Positions 49,601-61,379 of a DNA stretch of 64,000 bases are shown piece after piece. The notes beneath the pieces are model-generated. The model saw only the letters and a program-made list of their open reading frames with translations, made no database searches and was not told the DNA's origin. How positions within the stretch are numbered: the first letter of the stretch is position 1; each line of letters opens with the position of its first letter. The position numbers were made by a program, and so were the translations under genes. Source of the DNA: Coriaria nepalensis (lineage: Eukaryota > Streptophyta > Magnoliopsida > Cucurbitales > Coriariaceae); assembly GCA_027186245.1 (NCBI GenBank), contig CP114484.1, positions 4,414,501 through 4,478,500 of the forward strand, given 5' to 3'.

Positions 49601-50229
49601 CAGATTTAAAACGTAACAAGTAAACCTAGGTACATCAAGAAAAGTCATCAAAAATAGTAAGAAATAATATTCACCAGTCAATGAAGCAGACTTATATCTA
49701 CCTCAGATATCACAAAAAATTCTATAGAAAAGAAACATGCTTTTATTAGGAATATTTTAAAAAGAGAGACGACTCTGCTTCAAACGAGCATAAATAACAC
49801 AATTAGATAACTGTTTAGAGATACCAATAACATTAGGAATTGAAATTTGAGAAGGGTGACCTAAACAAAGATGCCATTAGTTTGAATTTTTGGAGGAGCG
49901 GACTGACAAAGCAACATAAAGTTTTGCTAGGCCAGGTTCGAAGACATGGAGCCCATTACATATTTCACCTACTCCTATTAGCCTCTTCAACATCAGGTCT
50001 TGAAAAAAACATTGAGTGGGGGAGAAAAGAGCAAAACAAGAAAGTTATTGAGTTAATAAGAGTATAGATAATAAATTAAAATGAAAAGAGGGGGTGAAAA
50101 TGACATTTTGTAGAATTGAAGGGGAGAAAGGGAAATTTCGCCCATCTCTTGCACGGGTAAGATTGAACCCATGGTAAGAGAGAGAGAGGGGTTAAGGGAG
50201 GCGTTGCAGGTGGAAGAAGGAATCACGGC

Positions 50230-50610
50230 AGCAGGAAACGTGGTGTGACACGCCAAAATCGATGATCCAGGTAGCTGGCGGAAGAGATTCAGAGGAGGGG
50301 AAGACATTACCTATAAAGTTGATGGTGGGGTTTGAATCGGCAGTAGACAGTTCATGGCAGAGCAGATCTGAAATGAAGGTAGAGTCGGCGGTGCACGAGG
50401 TGTGGCGAAGCAGATCTGAGAGCTACTGGAGGACTTCTGATGAGAGCTGAACCGAGGGATGAGGCATGGTGACAACACTTGCAATGGCTAGAGGCTTGTC
50501 GAGGATGAAGGAGAGCTGTCGTGGTTCCCGGCTAGGTGGATATCCGATGAGTCGCCAGTACTGGTCAAGGGTATGGCTTTATTTCCTGCACTCGCTACAT
50601 TTGAAATTAT
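50230..50610 (-). pseudogene. copia protease and gag zinc knuckle, broken
   Basis: The zinc knuckle (about 50565-50606) reads CSEC, then a stop, then SHT and a Tyr where the last Cys should be. The protease active site follows as WIIDFGVSHHV in place of the usual DSGASHH, so the catalytic Ser/Thr-Gly context is altered. The related short copy near 27.8 kb keeps the knuckle. Confidence 0.75.
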
Positions 50611-51360
50611 TTCTGTGTGATAGGGGCTTGTAAACAGCCATAGTCGTGGCATCTGTAGGAAGGGAAAGGTGAAGGAGTCGCTGTTTTTCTTCTTCATAGA
50701 GAATGGAGAAAATTTTATTGATTGTGGGAAGGGGTTCAGTAACTAGGATTTGGCTCCGTAAGGCAAAATAAGAGTCGTTCAAACCTATGAGAAATTGATA
50801 GATTGTTCATCGGATTCTCGCTGTTGGTAGGTGGCGAGATTCATGACAGGTTGGAGGGATGCAAGTTCCTGCCATAGTTATCTTAGGCGGGCATTGTAGT
50901 CAGGAATGGTTAGGTAAAGTTGGTTGAGAGAGGCTAGATCACGTTTAATTTAAAAAATATATGCTCAGTTTCCATGGCCAAATCTATATGTCAGATCACT
51001 CCATAGGGCAAATGAGGTATCGTGAAAATCCAGGGTATTGCCCCCGTTGAGTTCTATGGTGTTTAGAAACCAAGTGAACACCATATCCTTGGTCTGGTCA
51101 TATTGCTTGCAGTCAGAGTGACTCTTTTTAGAGGGAGAGAGGGATCCATCGATAAAATACAATTTGTTTTTTTGCATTCAAATCTCAAGTGATTGATCGT
51201 AGCCATTGGGAAAATTTGTCGCCATTAAGTTTCTTAGAAACAATCATTAGGTTTAGGGAATCAGAGGGGTGGAGATAGTAGGCAGATGTATGGAGTTTAG
51301 GAAGCTCGTTATATATTTTAGGAGGATGGGAGAAAATTCAAAGTAGGCCTAGAATTGTTT

Positions 51361-51374
51361 AGGCTTTGATACCA
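51361..51374 (-). promoter_or_regulatory. Primer-binding site of the copia element
   Basis: Minus-strand TGGTATCAAAGCCT directly abuts the 5' LTR edge at 51375; it is complementary to initiator tRNA-Met with one change. Confidence 0.85.
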
Positions 51375-51544
51375 TGTAAAAATTTAAAATAGATAAAATT
51401 CATGTATATTTTTATTAATTTGAGATCTCTATTTTATAATACAAAAGGTATAACATATAAAGAAAGATAAGGAAATAATGAGAATTAAATTAATACAACT
51501 ATATAAAGAAATAATTAGGGGCTAATTAAGTGTTAATTGTAACA
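51375..51544 (-). repeat. 5' LTR of the copia element
   Basis: Plus-strand edges TGTAAAAATT and AATTGTAACA; 170 bp. It would carry the element's promoter on the minus strand. Confidence 0.85.
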
Positions 51545-54500
51545 AATGAATTATTGAAATTTATTGTAAAACTTTAAAGGTCGATTTAGTTCGATTTCTT
51601 AAAAGAATGAGAATGATAATTGAAATGTGAATTAGAATGATAATTTTTTTATCTCTATTTAGTTGGTTAGTGAATACAAATAAGAATTAGAAAGAAGAAT
51701 AAAAATTGAAAAAAATATATAATATTTTAATATTAAAAAAGTTATAAAAATTAATTTAATATTATAATAAAAATTTTAAAATATATTAAATATTTCATAT
51801 AAATAAATAATTAAAATAATTTTCATTAAATATATATATATATATATATATTTTAATGATAATAAAAAAATAATTTTTTTAATAAAAATAATTTTTTTAA
51901 TAAAAATAATTTTTTAATCTCATTTCATTAATTTTGAAATCAAATAATAAAATATAATAAAAAATCCGAAAAATTAGTCTCTGATAGGATCATAATAAAT
52001 TTCTGGGAAATGTATCATACTTCGGGTTTGGGGGGCCACCAATCCCAAAGGAGCTAAGAACGTAGCTTCACAATTTAATACCCACTATTTCTGGGCATGG
52101 CTTGGGTAGCTATTACAGCAGCTAGCAGGCTCGGTCTCTAAACCCCATTTTGATCTAAATATAAAATAATACTTGTAGAGATTTATTGCTTTGTGAAGTT
52201 ATCACATGAGCACAGGCCACATCTACACATAGCAGACAAGCAAATAATTCTTTAAAAAAAATAAGGCTTCCGTTAGGTCATTAATAGTCTGAACTCGTAC
52301 ATGTTAGCTACTCAGATCGTTTAATAAATTCATCAGTTCGTTGTAGACAAGGTTATGGCTTTGATTGTATTTTGAGCCCCCAGAGAACAAAAAAAGAAAA
52401 AGAAAAAAAGGAAAATACTTTTAAACTTTCACCTGAGGCTCAGCGCCATACTTAAAATATTAACTCTTAATAGTTTAAGATCCAAGGAAATGGGAATATG
52501 AAAACTCTAAATAAACTAAGACTTGTTAAAGTTATTACATTAATTAGTATATATATGAAAATAATATATATAATGATTGCTTAAATTTAGATCCGTTATA
52601 ATAATTAAAAAGAACTCTCAATATATATGTATATAATAATAATATATAATTATTAGGAGGTATAGAGATTTTATTCATTTAAAATTTATTATGAAAGAGG
52701 AAAATTGAGAGAATTTTATTGGCAAAAAATAAAAGCCACAAAAATTTAAAAAGAAATAGAAAAGGTAAAAATGATAAAATTATGATTTGAATCCACAACA
52801 TCTAATACAAAACTCAAGGCCTCTTATACCATTAATTCATTGTAACTTTCTCTAAAATTGGCTCCAATCACATATTTGTAACCCTTAACTATCTTTTAAA
52901 TTTGTGCAAAAATTGGCGGGGGCAAATTGAGGACAACAAATTAAGGGCGGGCAGCACAGCCCTCGCTACCCATCCCTCCGCCCATGCACCAACTCACGTA
53001 ATTAATATAAAAAAAATAAAAACACAATTACTTGAATCTTGTAATATCTCCTAAAGTTTCATACAAATTCATGTTCATGTCGTCGAAGCAAGTTTTATTG
53101 CTCATCTTAACAACGCAAATCAAACACGATTTTTTCAACAATTTCTTGCTCAAATTTTCACATATTTTTTATGTTAACTAAAGTTCTAATATTATACAGC
53201 TCTGCTAGCACAACTAAGGATGATATTAGTTTAATTAGAAATTAATAATTTAGGGGACTATTTATTTGATCATAAAAATGTCTCGAATGTCCATAATTAA
53301 CATTTAGATATTAAATAGTTAATGAACTAATTTATTAATTAGATTTTATAGGCTAAATTAATCAAAGTATTCATTAAATAATTTGAGCTATAATCCCAAT
53401 GTATGATTGGACATAGATGATGGATAATGACATAGATTAAAGAAACCTTTGATTATATACACAGTTGACTAGATCAAAATTGTAGGTTAATGTTTTATAA
53501 CCTAAAACCTAAGATAACACTATAACCTAAAACCTTTGACTATGTCCACAATGATTCTCTTCTTACCTCTCGGCCGAAATCTTATATTGAGAAAAGTAAG
53601 ACTTTTCTTTTCCTTTCCATAAATTTTTAAAATCATGTGATAAATCTTAGATTAGAAAATCAATTGAGCGAACTGAACTGTGTAGATTAAGATCAAAGAT
53701 GAACACTTGGGCACCTCATTCTTCCTACTTAATTTGGACATGATTAAGGAGTAAGGAGATTTGTTCGGTTATGTATTAAGATCAGTAATTTTCTTAGATC
53801 TTCATCCTTTTTAAATCTCTGGAACTTTTCTATACTTTCCATTAAATATATATTTCATATATGTTTGTATAATAAATCTTGATTTATGTCTATGAATTTA
53901 ATCCATGTTTCGGATTAGATCCGAAAAATTTAAATTACCGCTTCTACTTACAAATTATTGTAAACTAATAGATCACTGTTGGAGGTCATAACGAATCTTA
54001 ATGATCATAGTGGATCGCTTCTAGTGGTCATAGCGAACCAAAAATTAGAGTAAAATTCCGCATAGCATCCTCAGGGCTTAAAGTAGTAACGAAAGAAAAG
54101 TATTGTTATCTACAAAGTATGTGAAAACAACATATTCATGAGTATTCAGTTGAGTTTTATCATTTTATACAATTGTTTAATATGTTGCGCATGTGAAATA
54201 AGAAGTTTACATACTAAGCTTTTTAGTTCATAGAAGTTTATTTGTATTGTAAATAGACAAGAATGAAAAATTATAGCTATAGTTGGTTAGTAAATGAAAA
54301 GTTACCAATTGTGTGGTTTAACATGTGGGCTCGACCTGTAGGAATACAAAATAGTTTTTAAGAGTGTTTTTAGTAATTTTTTAAAGTGTTTAATTTTCGA
54401 TGATAATAATATTCTTGAATATTATATATATATATATTCATTATATATATATGTTTTGGGGATTTTGGTTATGAGGAATTATAATTAAATAGAGTTTAAT

Positions 54501-54650
54501 AAAGTTCAAATTTTCTGTATTTTTATCAAAAGGTTTTCAAGTTAAGTGGTAACACCCGTATTGATTATATTGCGAAATTAGCGGTTTTCCTTAAAGTATG
54601 TTGAGTAATTATATAATTAGTAGGAAGACGTAACAAGAGATGTACATTTT
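51545..54650. other. Intergenic, no gene recognised
   Basis: Very AT-rich (a long tract near 51640-51970 is mostly A/T), with (TA)n runs near 51831-51850 and 54423-54450. A part near 53980-54120 has a slightly LTR-like texture, but no structure was resolved. Confidence 0.45.
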
Positions 54651-54839
54651 TTTTAGTCAATTTTTCCTTTTTGTAACATGTCCCCTTATAAAATTGAAAA
54701 CCTCGTGTCTTTCTTCTCGGATTTATCATTCTATTTGATGGAATATTATTATTGCAACCTTTTACTCATGATCCTAGTTTTTCATCTCTCCATTCCAATT
54801 CAAGCTTAATGATGTATCCTTTAACCTCTCACTTATCTT

Positions 54840-54847
54840 ACGCTTCT
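54840..54847. repeat. hAT target-site duplication, left copy
   Basis: ACGCTTCT, matched by ATGCTTCT at 58413-58420 on the far side (7 of 8). It lies within the copia linker frame. Confidence 0.75.
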
Positions 54848-54924
54848 AAAGGTGTCAAAACAGGCGGCCCGGCCCGGCTTGGCCTGCCCCTTTCTGGGCT
54901 TTTCACTACTTAGGGCCCGGTCCG

Positions 54925-55060
54925 GCCCGACCCGAAAAAAAATGGGTCGAGGCTAGGCTTGTCTCATTTTCAAAATGTATTTCTGGGCCCGACCCGAAAA
55001 AAAAATAGGCCAGGCTAGGCTTTTTCCATTTTCAAAATGTATGTCTGGGCCTGACCCGGA
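54925..55060 (+). repeat. 62-bp subterminal tandem repeat of the hAT element
   Basis: Units begin at 54925, 54987 and 55049 with GCCCGACCCG or a variant, followed by A-run, GGCTAGGCTT and TTTTCAAAATGTAT. 2.2 copies. Confidence 0.8.
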
Positions 55061-55529
55061 AAGCCCTTTGGATATATCCCGGGCCCATCCAGGTTTAAAA
55101 TGGGCCGAGTTCGACCGTGGCTTAACGGGCCAAAAATTAATCAGACCCTTTTTAAATAAAATATTCATAATAAATTATTATTAAAGTAAGATAGATTATT
55201 TGAGATTATGAGCCCTAAGAAAATACTCTTGTTAGTTTGCTCTACGGGTCGAATGGGTCAAATAAATTACACATATATGTAACTAAGAGTTTAAGAGCAT
55301 CTCAAATAAGGAATAAGTTCTTGGCCAAATAAAGATTTCATTGCGTATTATTAAATAATGGATACGTCAAAAAAACTTATCGGCCTTAAGGAGGAAAAAA
55401 CGGACCTTACAATAAAGGCATAAATAAAATAAGAATAATAATAAAAGTTTGCTAATACATTATAATCTATTATCTATTTATTAATGGTGGTTGGTTATTG
55501 GTGGACCGCAGAACTTCTTCCTGCTTAAA

Positions 55530-56640
55530 AGGATCTTTATCTTAGAATATATTCTGAAAATATTCAACCAAGTCTTCATTATGAGTTGTATGTTAATCTT
55601 GATAAGATGTATGCTCCCAATCTCTTATGCATAATAATGCTTCAACCAATTATGGCTTTAACGAAAACCTCCTATCTTCAATAACTCTCTTAGCTATGTT
55701 GAATGCTGATTCAGAAGAAACTGTTGTGACGGGAACAGTTAAGACATCTCATGCAAGTCGTGCTAGTATAGGAAATCGTGTAGAGCTTTTCTTCCACCAA
55801 TCCAAAAGGCATAAGGATTCTGAATCATTTGCGCAAGAATAAAAAAAAATGAGAAAATCAGTTTCAAGGTATTTCTAAAGTTCCATCCTAGTGAAACTGG
55901 AATTGGAATTGGAACTGGAACTGGAACCGGTAACAAAATTCGAACTCTTCCTCTTGGGTCGAATCTCTTGTTCTCATGTCTGTTGCCGCAAGTACCTGTA
56001 CATATTATTATAAAGACCAAACACTTCATATAACTTTTTAGTAGCATTATTAATAGTGGAAGAATAATCAACATTTATATGTTGACTCACAAATGTAAGA
56101 GTATTTGTTAAATCATGTAACTTAACCCTAAGATCTAATATAAAAGAAATATTATATAAAAGAGGAATTTCCTTCCAATATTTTTTAAATTTTGAAACCA
56201 TTTTCTAAATAACTGGTTTAAACACTTAATCATTTTTATATATCTAAAACAAGCTAGTCATTTCAACAAGTGAATGCAAAACAAGAGGAGATATAGGATA
56301 ATAAACACCTGAAAGTCGAATAGTAGAATCATAAAATATTTCTAAAAAATATGTAAATTTTTCAACTATATCTCAATCAGACAATTCAACATAACATGAG
56401 GATCACAGGAATTAAAAAAGCCACTAATTATTTCTTTATGTGGGAAGGCATTTTTCAACATCAAATATGTGGAATTCCACCTTACCGGCATATCAATTCC
56501 AAACTTTTGAGGTTTCAAATTGAATACCCTACAATATCTTTTAAACTTAGCTATCCTATAATTCGAACTAGTAATCCAAGATAATACCATACGAAGTTTA
56601 TAAATAGGATTGTTTACCTTTTGTTCTTTCATACTTGATT
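55530..56640 (-). pseudogene. hAT transposase C-terminal half, broken
   Basis: Near 56632-56366 the frame has IDMPVRWNSTYLMLKNA, the hAT region around the conserved RWNSTY. Near 56201-55974 it reads FKKYWKEIPLLYNISFILDLRVKL, the common block before the dimerisation domain. From about 55830 to 55620 the hATC region is readable across stops (a VPVTTVSSESAFS-like stretch with shifts, then LKIGGFR). hAT transposases cut and rejoin DNA at element ends and dimerise through hATC. Confidence 0.82.
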
Positions 56641-56999
56641 TTACAATGAGATTTATGATATGACATACTCAACGTTGATGTAGGAAAACTTCACCATTAT
56701 ATTGGCCAAGCCGCAATTCAAATAAGGAGACAACCCTGGTGTTTGTCGCAGCATTATCCAAAGTTATGGATATTATACGGCTTTTGATATCAAACTCACT
56801 CAAAATTTCCATTATTAAATCAAATATATTTCACCAGTATGTGCTTTATTTATAACTCTAAATCCTATTAAGTTTTTATTTAAAGTTCATTCTAAACCTA
56901 AATAATGAATATCAACACAGAAATAGTCATCTTTAGAACATGCATTCCAAATATCAGAAGTTAAGGCAAAAGTTAGATTTAAATCACCACATTCTAATT

Positions 57000-57608
57000 T
57001 TAATTCATCACGTTTTTTTTTTCCAAAATATGCAAATATATTTCTACTTGTCCTCTTATATTGTGGGGTATGTGCTCTTCATAATAAACATTGTCACCAA
57101 AATTAATAGGTAAATCAGTAGCAGCAATAAATCTAACTGGAGATTCTCTAGCAGCCATTGGATCATAAGTCCACATACTAACTGTACTATTAGTGTTAAA
57201 ATTCAGTTGAGTTTGATTCATACCTACACTAGCTTTAGCCATGCTTTTGTTTTTGTGGCGTTTCAAGTGATTAGTTCCATCATTTAGACCTATGACCAAA
57301 ATACTTTTGCAATACTTCCACATTCCACCGTCAATGGCTGCACCTTTCTTATTTTTGTGTGCAACTATGTCGAATGTATCCCAAGTTCTGGATGTTTGCT
57401 TCTTATGTCTCTTTGTGGGCATTGTACTTGTGACAGTAACAGTATCAGTATTAGATGAATATGATGGTGGTGGTAGACCTGGACCACCTAGTAGTATATT
57501 AGATTGTGTTGGAACTGATTGTATCGGCGGTGAATTTGAACCGATTTCGACATAAAATTTTTTCTCATACTCATTTAAAAAGTTAAAATCATATTGACGA
57601 TGATCCAT
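57000..57608 (-). pseudogene. hAT transposase N-terminal part with degraded BED finger
   Basis: A 202-codon open frame. After a Ser/Thr-rich start (MDHRQYDFNFLNEYEKKFY) it has TWDTFDIVAHKNKKGAAIDG then a region ending TNHLKRHKN, which is the layout of a BED zinc finger, but the second zinc-ligand Cys is lost (WKYCKS). Then SMAKASVGMNQTQLNF follows. A stop ends the frame soon after the expected junction with the catalytic part. Probably a broken relic and not an independent gene. Confidence 0.78.
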
Positions 57609-58063
57609 TTCCTATAAATAATTTAAGAGTAAATAAATTAATCATAAAAAATATAAATAAATAAAAATTTAAGTAAAAAAGTAAAGCATTAAACATTTGA
57701 GATTAGAGATTGAGATTAAAATAACAAAGTATAATAATAAATAATAAACAATAACAATAAGTTTTATTACCTTGGACTTTAGTTTAATTTATGAAAAATA
57801 TAGGATTAGAGATTGAGATTAAAGAATAAGGATAAGAGAGATAACAATGAATAATGATAAGAGATTGAGATTGAGATTAATGATAAGAAAATTAGGAATT
57901 ATGGAAGAATGAAGATTAATTATAATTTAGAATATTAGAAGATTAGATAAGAGATTAAGAGAAAGAGTGTATATGAGAAAATGTGAGGAAAAATTAGAGT
58001 GAAAAAGTGGATATTTATAGGGAAAATTTGGGTGGGTGGAGAATTTAAAAATTATTTATGTGA

Positions 58064-58076
58064 GGGGGGGGGGGGG
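58064..58076 (+). repeat. G13 homopolymer
   Basis: Thirteen consecutive G bases in the right subterminal part of the hAT element. Runs this long are often unstable or misread, so the length is uncertain. Confidence 0.6.
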
Positions 58077-58175
58077 TAAATTAAAAAAAAATTGAAGGAA
58101 AAAAAAATCTTTTTTTTACCCACTCAAATTTTTGAGAAGGTCCTCCTGCTTTTCAAATTTGAAAGCAAGCGTGAA

Positions 58176-58205
58176 TGTGCGGTAGGCCGAAAAGCCTACC
58201 GCACA
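58176..58205. repeat. Perfect 12-bp-stem hairpin
   Basis: TGTGCGGTAGGC, a 6-nt loop (CGAAAA), then GCCTACCGCACA. It lies about 210 bp inside the right end of the hAT element. Confidence 0.9.
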
Positions 58206-58211
58206 TACACC

Positions 58212-58243
58212 CTACACCGCAGACTAGGTAGCTTGCGGTGTAG
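58212..58243. repeat. 10-bp-stem hairpin
   Basis: CTACACCGCA, a 12-nt loop, then TGCGGTGTAG. It sits 6 nt after the other hairpin and shares its GCGGT core, so the two may pair with each other as well. Confidence 0.85.
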
Positions 58244-58412
58244 GTAGTGGGCCGGGCCCAGCAGGTCCAGCTGGGCCGGGCAGGGTTGGACAGACCCTCC
58301 GAACTTGAAAATTTGCTCAAGCCCGGGCTTGTATTTGGGTTGGGCTCTGGGCCAGATTTTTCCCCCGAGCTATTGGCTAGGCCAAAAAATCCGGCGCATT
58401 TTAACACCTCTA

Positions 58413-58420
58413 ATGCTTCT
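58413..58420. repeat. hAT target-site duplication, right copy
   Basis: ATGCTTCT; partner of 54840-54847. Confidence 0.75.
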
Positions 58421-58452
58421 ATTTCCTCAGCCCTCAAATGCTTTGTGTCCCC

Positions 58453-59850
58453 TATCAGTTAAGAAACCTCAGTCATTCCAAGAAGCATCCGAAGACAAGA
58501 TCCCAATTGGATTAAAGTGGGTTTACATAGTCAAATACAAGGCTGATTGTATCATTGAGAGGTTTAAAACTCGTCTTGTTGTACCATGAGACCTTCTCCA
58601 TGATTTCCAAAATGGTACCAGTGAGGTTAGAGTTATCTCTAGCTTCAACACATAAATAGGATTTGTTTCAAATGGAAGTTCACAACACCATCTTTAAGGA
58701 GATCTGGTTGAGGAAGTTTATATGCATGCACCCTCTATTTTACTCAGTGTTGAGAAAGGCAAAGTTTGTTGATTGTGTAAGTCCTTTTATAGCTTGAAGC
58801 AGGCTTCTCGCTAGTGGAATGCCAAGCTTACCTATTTTATGATTTTCAATTAGAGGTTGATTATAGCTTATTTATCAAGGTTGGTGGAAATATCATCACT
58901 ATCTTATTGGTGTGTGTTGACATTGTTATCCAAGGCAGTGATACAGCTCACATTTCACAATTGAAGATGTTTCACAATTGAAGGATTTAGGTGATTTTCA
59001 TAAGTTTTTGGGCTTAGAGGTAGCTTGCAATGCCTCTAGGATTTGCCTCAATTATATTAAATACTCCCTAAATTTTCTCACAGATATCAGTTTAAGTGGT
59101 ACAAAACCAGTCTTTACACCTACATATGGAGATGCACCTTAAGCTTACATCTACAGAATTAGACACTTTGATTTCCTCTAAGAATGATGATAAGCCTCTT
59201 GGTGAGATCCAATCTTTTCAGTGATTGATTTGGGAGATTGGTTTATTTAACGATGACTCGGTATGATAGTTTGCATTTTGATCAAGTTCTTAGCCAATTT
59301 ATGCATTCCCACAAGCAATCTCATTTGAATTTAGCCCATCGCATACTTCGTTATGTCAATACTTGCCCTAGTTTAGGAATTCTTTTTGGATGCTCATTCT
59401 ACCATTGAGCTTTCTGCCTTCTATCACATTGAATTGGCCTCTTCTATTACTCACAAATCAACTCTTGGTTATTGATTTCTTTTGGGAAAATCTTTGATAA
59501 TTCAAGGAAATCCAAGAAACTGAATGTTGGCTCTCGATCTTCTCGCTATGACTTCCACTTCTTGTGAAGTCAAGTGCTTAGTTCAGCATTTTTCATACTT
59601 AGGTTATCCCATCACTTCTTTCGTATTTCTTCACTTTGACAATAAGCCTTCTTTTCATCTTGCAATAAATCTAGTCATTCATAAAAGGATGAGACATATT
59701 GAAATTGACTGTTATGTGATAAGTGATCATGTTCACTTGGGCCTCATTTCTCTTTGTCATCTTAATTCTTCAGAACATTCTGTTGATATTTTCACTAAAT
59801 CAATGTCTACTTGTTTCTCTTTTGTTTGAATGAATATACTTAGATTTAGA
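58453..59850 (+). pseudogene. copia reverse transcriptase and RNase H (right part of the split element)
   Basis: Starts in the linker (KKPQSFQEAS near 58475) and runs through GLKWVYIVKYKAD and KQAS to a region of AHRILRYVNTCPS and then RMRHIEIDCYVISDHV near 59690-59740 and DIFTKSM near 59790. The reverse transcriptase catalytic YVDD region is obscured by shifts near 58900. The last few codons before about 59880 look like the usual copia C-terminus. Confidence 0.8.
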
Positions 59851-59880
59851 GTTTGCTCTAAATATGATGAGATATTATCT

Positions 59881-60178
59881 TCTTAACCAAAATTTTGTGA
59901 TCTAGAAAATTTTCAAGTTTGGACATGGCTTATTCATAGGAAGAATAAATTGTCTTGATTTTGAGATCTTAAACGAAGTTCATTGAGCTTGTGGAATTTA
60001 CGTTACTTTAGATTTTTTTCATTTCTTGTCTCTAGATCTCTTAAGCTACATAATTCTTATGTTGGTCATGGATCCAGTGAATTGACTCTTGACGGACAAT
60101 TTTTGTAGCCTTAAAGTTAGATCCCAACAGTTAGGATGTCTTGTTTGAGCTCCCAATCAATGTGTTAACATACTTTCA
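59881..60178. other. Spacer between two copia elements
   Basis: Short AT-rich interval. It may include a 3' LTR piece of the left element or the 5' leader of the right one, but no LTR pair or primer-binding site was recognised. Confidence 0.4.
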
Positions 60179-60478
60179 TTGTCATTTTTCAATGGTGAAG
60201 ACTATCAGTTTTGGTCAGTCAAGATGACTAGCAATCTCCATGCTCATGGACTCCGAGAAGCAATGGAAGATGGCTATGTACCACCATCTGAGGGGGTGGA
60301 CTACACACTTGAACAAACCAGACAACAAAAGATAGAAAAACATAATAACTTAAAAACTCTGGCTATTATTCAATCTGGAATTGATGACAGGCTATTTTCT
60401 CAGATCATTAGCTTATCTGTGGCTAAAAATGTGTGGGAAGTCTTAAAAGAAGGAGTTTCAAAACTCGGAAAGAGTTAA
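60179..60478 (+). pseudogene. copia gag N-terminal region (DUF4219/UBN2 type)
   Basis: The frame gives FFNGEDYQFWSVKMTSNL, the usual start of copia Gag, then WEVLKEG near 60450. After a stop the reading shifts and continues as YTSLEANESRQAKKKDEE-like residues near 60740, a common linker before the zinc knuckle. Gag packages the element RNA. Confidence 0.85.
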
Positions 60479-60972
60479 GAACATTAGACTTATAAACCTC
60501 AAAAGAGATTTTGAGAGGTTGAAAATGAAGGAGACAGAGTCCATCAAGGACTATGCAGGGAAAATGATGGAAGTCTCAAACCAGATAAAAACATTTGGAG
60601 AGAATGTCAGAGAGAAGATATTGGTTGACAAGATATTGGTCAAGGTTCTATCCAAATTCAGCAAAAAATTAATGCCATAGAGGAAAGCAAAGACCTCAGC
60701 TCTATCTCAGCTCATTAACCATGTCAGAACTCACATACTCCCTAGAAGCGAACGAATCTAGGCAGGCTAAGAAAAAGGATGAAGAAGTTAAAGGTGTTTT
60801 CCATGTTGAGCATAAACACAAGCCTTGGAAGAAGTCACAGGCCAATTCTCCTTTTGGTTGAGGCAGCTTATAAAGAAAAAAAAGTTATCCTCCACATTCC
60901 ATATGCAAGAGGAAAGGCCATTCTGAAAAATTATGTTGATGGAAGGACAATCCTTAGTGTTATTACTGCAAG

Positions 60973-61374
60973 ATGTTTGGCTATGTTGAGAAAAATTGCT
61001 TTAAGAAGAACATAGAGAAAGGGGCACAAAAACATCAACAGGCAGTAGCATCTGAAACTCAGAATGGAAAAACTCTCTTCAATCCTGTAGATTCTGACCA
61101 TAGTGAATACAAAAAAGGGTGGCTCATAAACAGTGGATGCACCAATCATATGGCTCATGATGAGAGCATGTTTAGAGATTTGGATACAAGTTTCACAGCT
61201 GGAATCACAATTGAAAATAGGGAGAAGGTTAGAGCTAAAGGAAGAGGCACAGTCTTGGTAAAAACTAAGAAAGGTACTAAGCTTATAACCAATGTTCCTC
61301 TGGTTCCAGATCTAAAACATAATCTACTGAATATTGGTCAGTTGATGAGAAGTGGATATGTCTTGTTGTTTTAA
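60973..61374 (+). pseudogene. copia gag knuckle end and protease
   Basis: The frame opens with FGYVEKNCFKKN, the tail of a zinc knuckle, and continues to WLINSGCTNHMAHDE, where the catalytic DSG has become NSG, then VPLVPDLKHNLLNIGQLM, the standard protease-to-integrase linker. Asp to Asn in the active site would abolish cleavage. Confidence 0.88.
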
Positions 61375-61379
61375 GACAT

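Larger units (their letters stand above)
47033..51544 (-). mobile_element. Nearly complete Ty1/copia element with short LTRs, coding broken
   Basis: Both LTRs (47033-47203 and 51375-51544) and a near-perfect 5-bp target duplication (AATGG before, AATGA after) bracket 4.5 kb. The minus-strand order is primer-binding site, gag, broken zinc knuckle, protease, integrase, reverse transcriptase with intact YVDD, RNase H, then a purine-rich tract before the 3' LTR. Frames are broken many times, so this copy is not able to move on its own. The LTRs are unusually short for a complete copia and differ by roughly a tenth, pointing to an old insertion. Domain style resembles Ale/Ivana-like lineages, but that is a guess. 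Confidence 0.9.
54848..58412 (-). mobile_element. hAT transposon nested inside a copia element
   Basis: Ends AAAGGTGTCAAAACAGGC (left) and, reverse-complemented right, TAGAGGTGTTAAAATGCGCC are hAT-type termini, bracketed by an 8-bp duplication with one mismatch. The left terminus seems to have lost its first base. GC-rich CCCGGCCCG/GGGCC motifs sit near both ends. Minus-strand coding relics give a BED-type N-terminal part, the hAT catalytic region and the C-terminal dimerisation domain, in order. Stops and frameshifts show that the copy is inactive. 3,565 bp. Confidence 0.85.
54660..59880 (+). mobile_element. Ty1/copia relic split by a hAT insertion
   Basis: The plus strand from about 54780 to 54847 reads as the copia linker between integrase and reverse transcriptase (MMYPLTSHLSYAS) and resumes at 58421 with ISSALKCFVSPIS. 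Reverse transcriptase follows (GLKWVYIVKYKAD then RFKTRLVVP, about 58505-58590; LCKSFYSLKQAS near 58780; QFMHSHKQSHLNLAHRILRY near 59300) and RNase H (KRMRHIEIDCYV near 59690). Many stops and shifts are present. Gag, protease and most of integrase were not found on the left side, and no LTR was seen on either side. Confidence 0.82.

Noticed and set aside
49840..50450. Plus-strand frames within the copia element at 47-51.5 kb.
   Set aside because: They are antisense to gag, protease and integrase relics.
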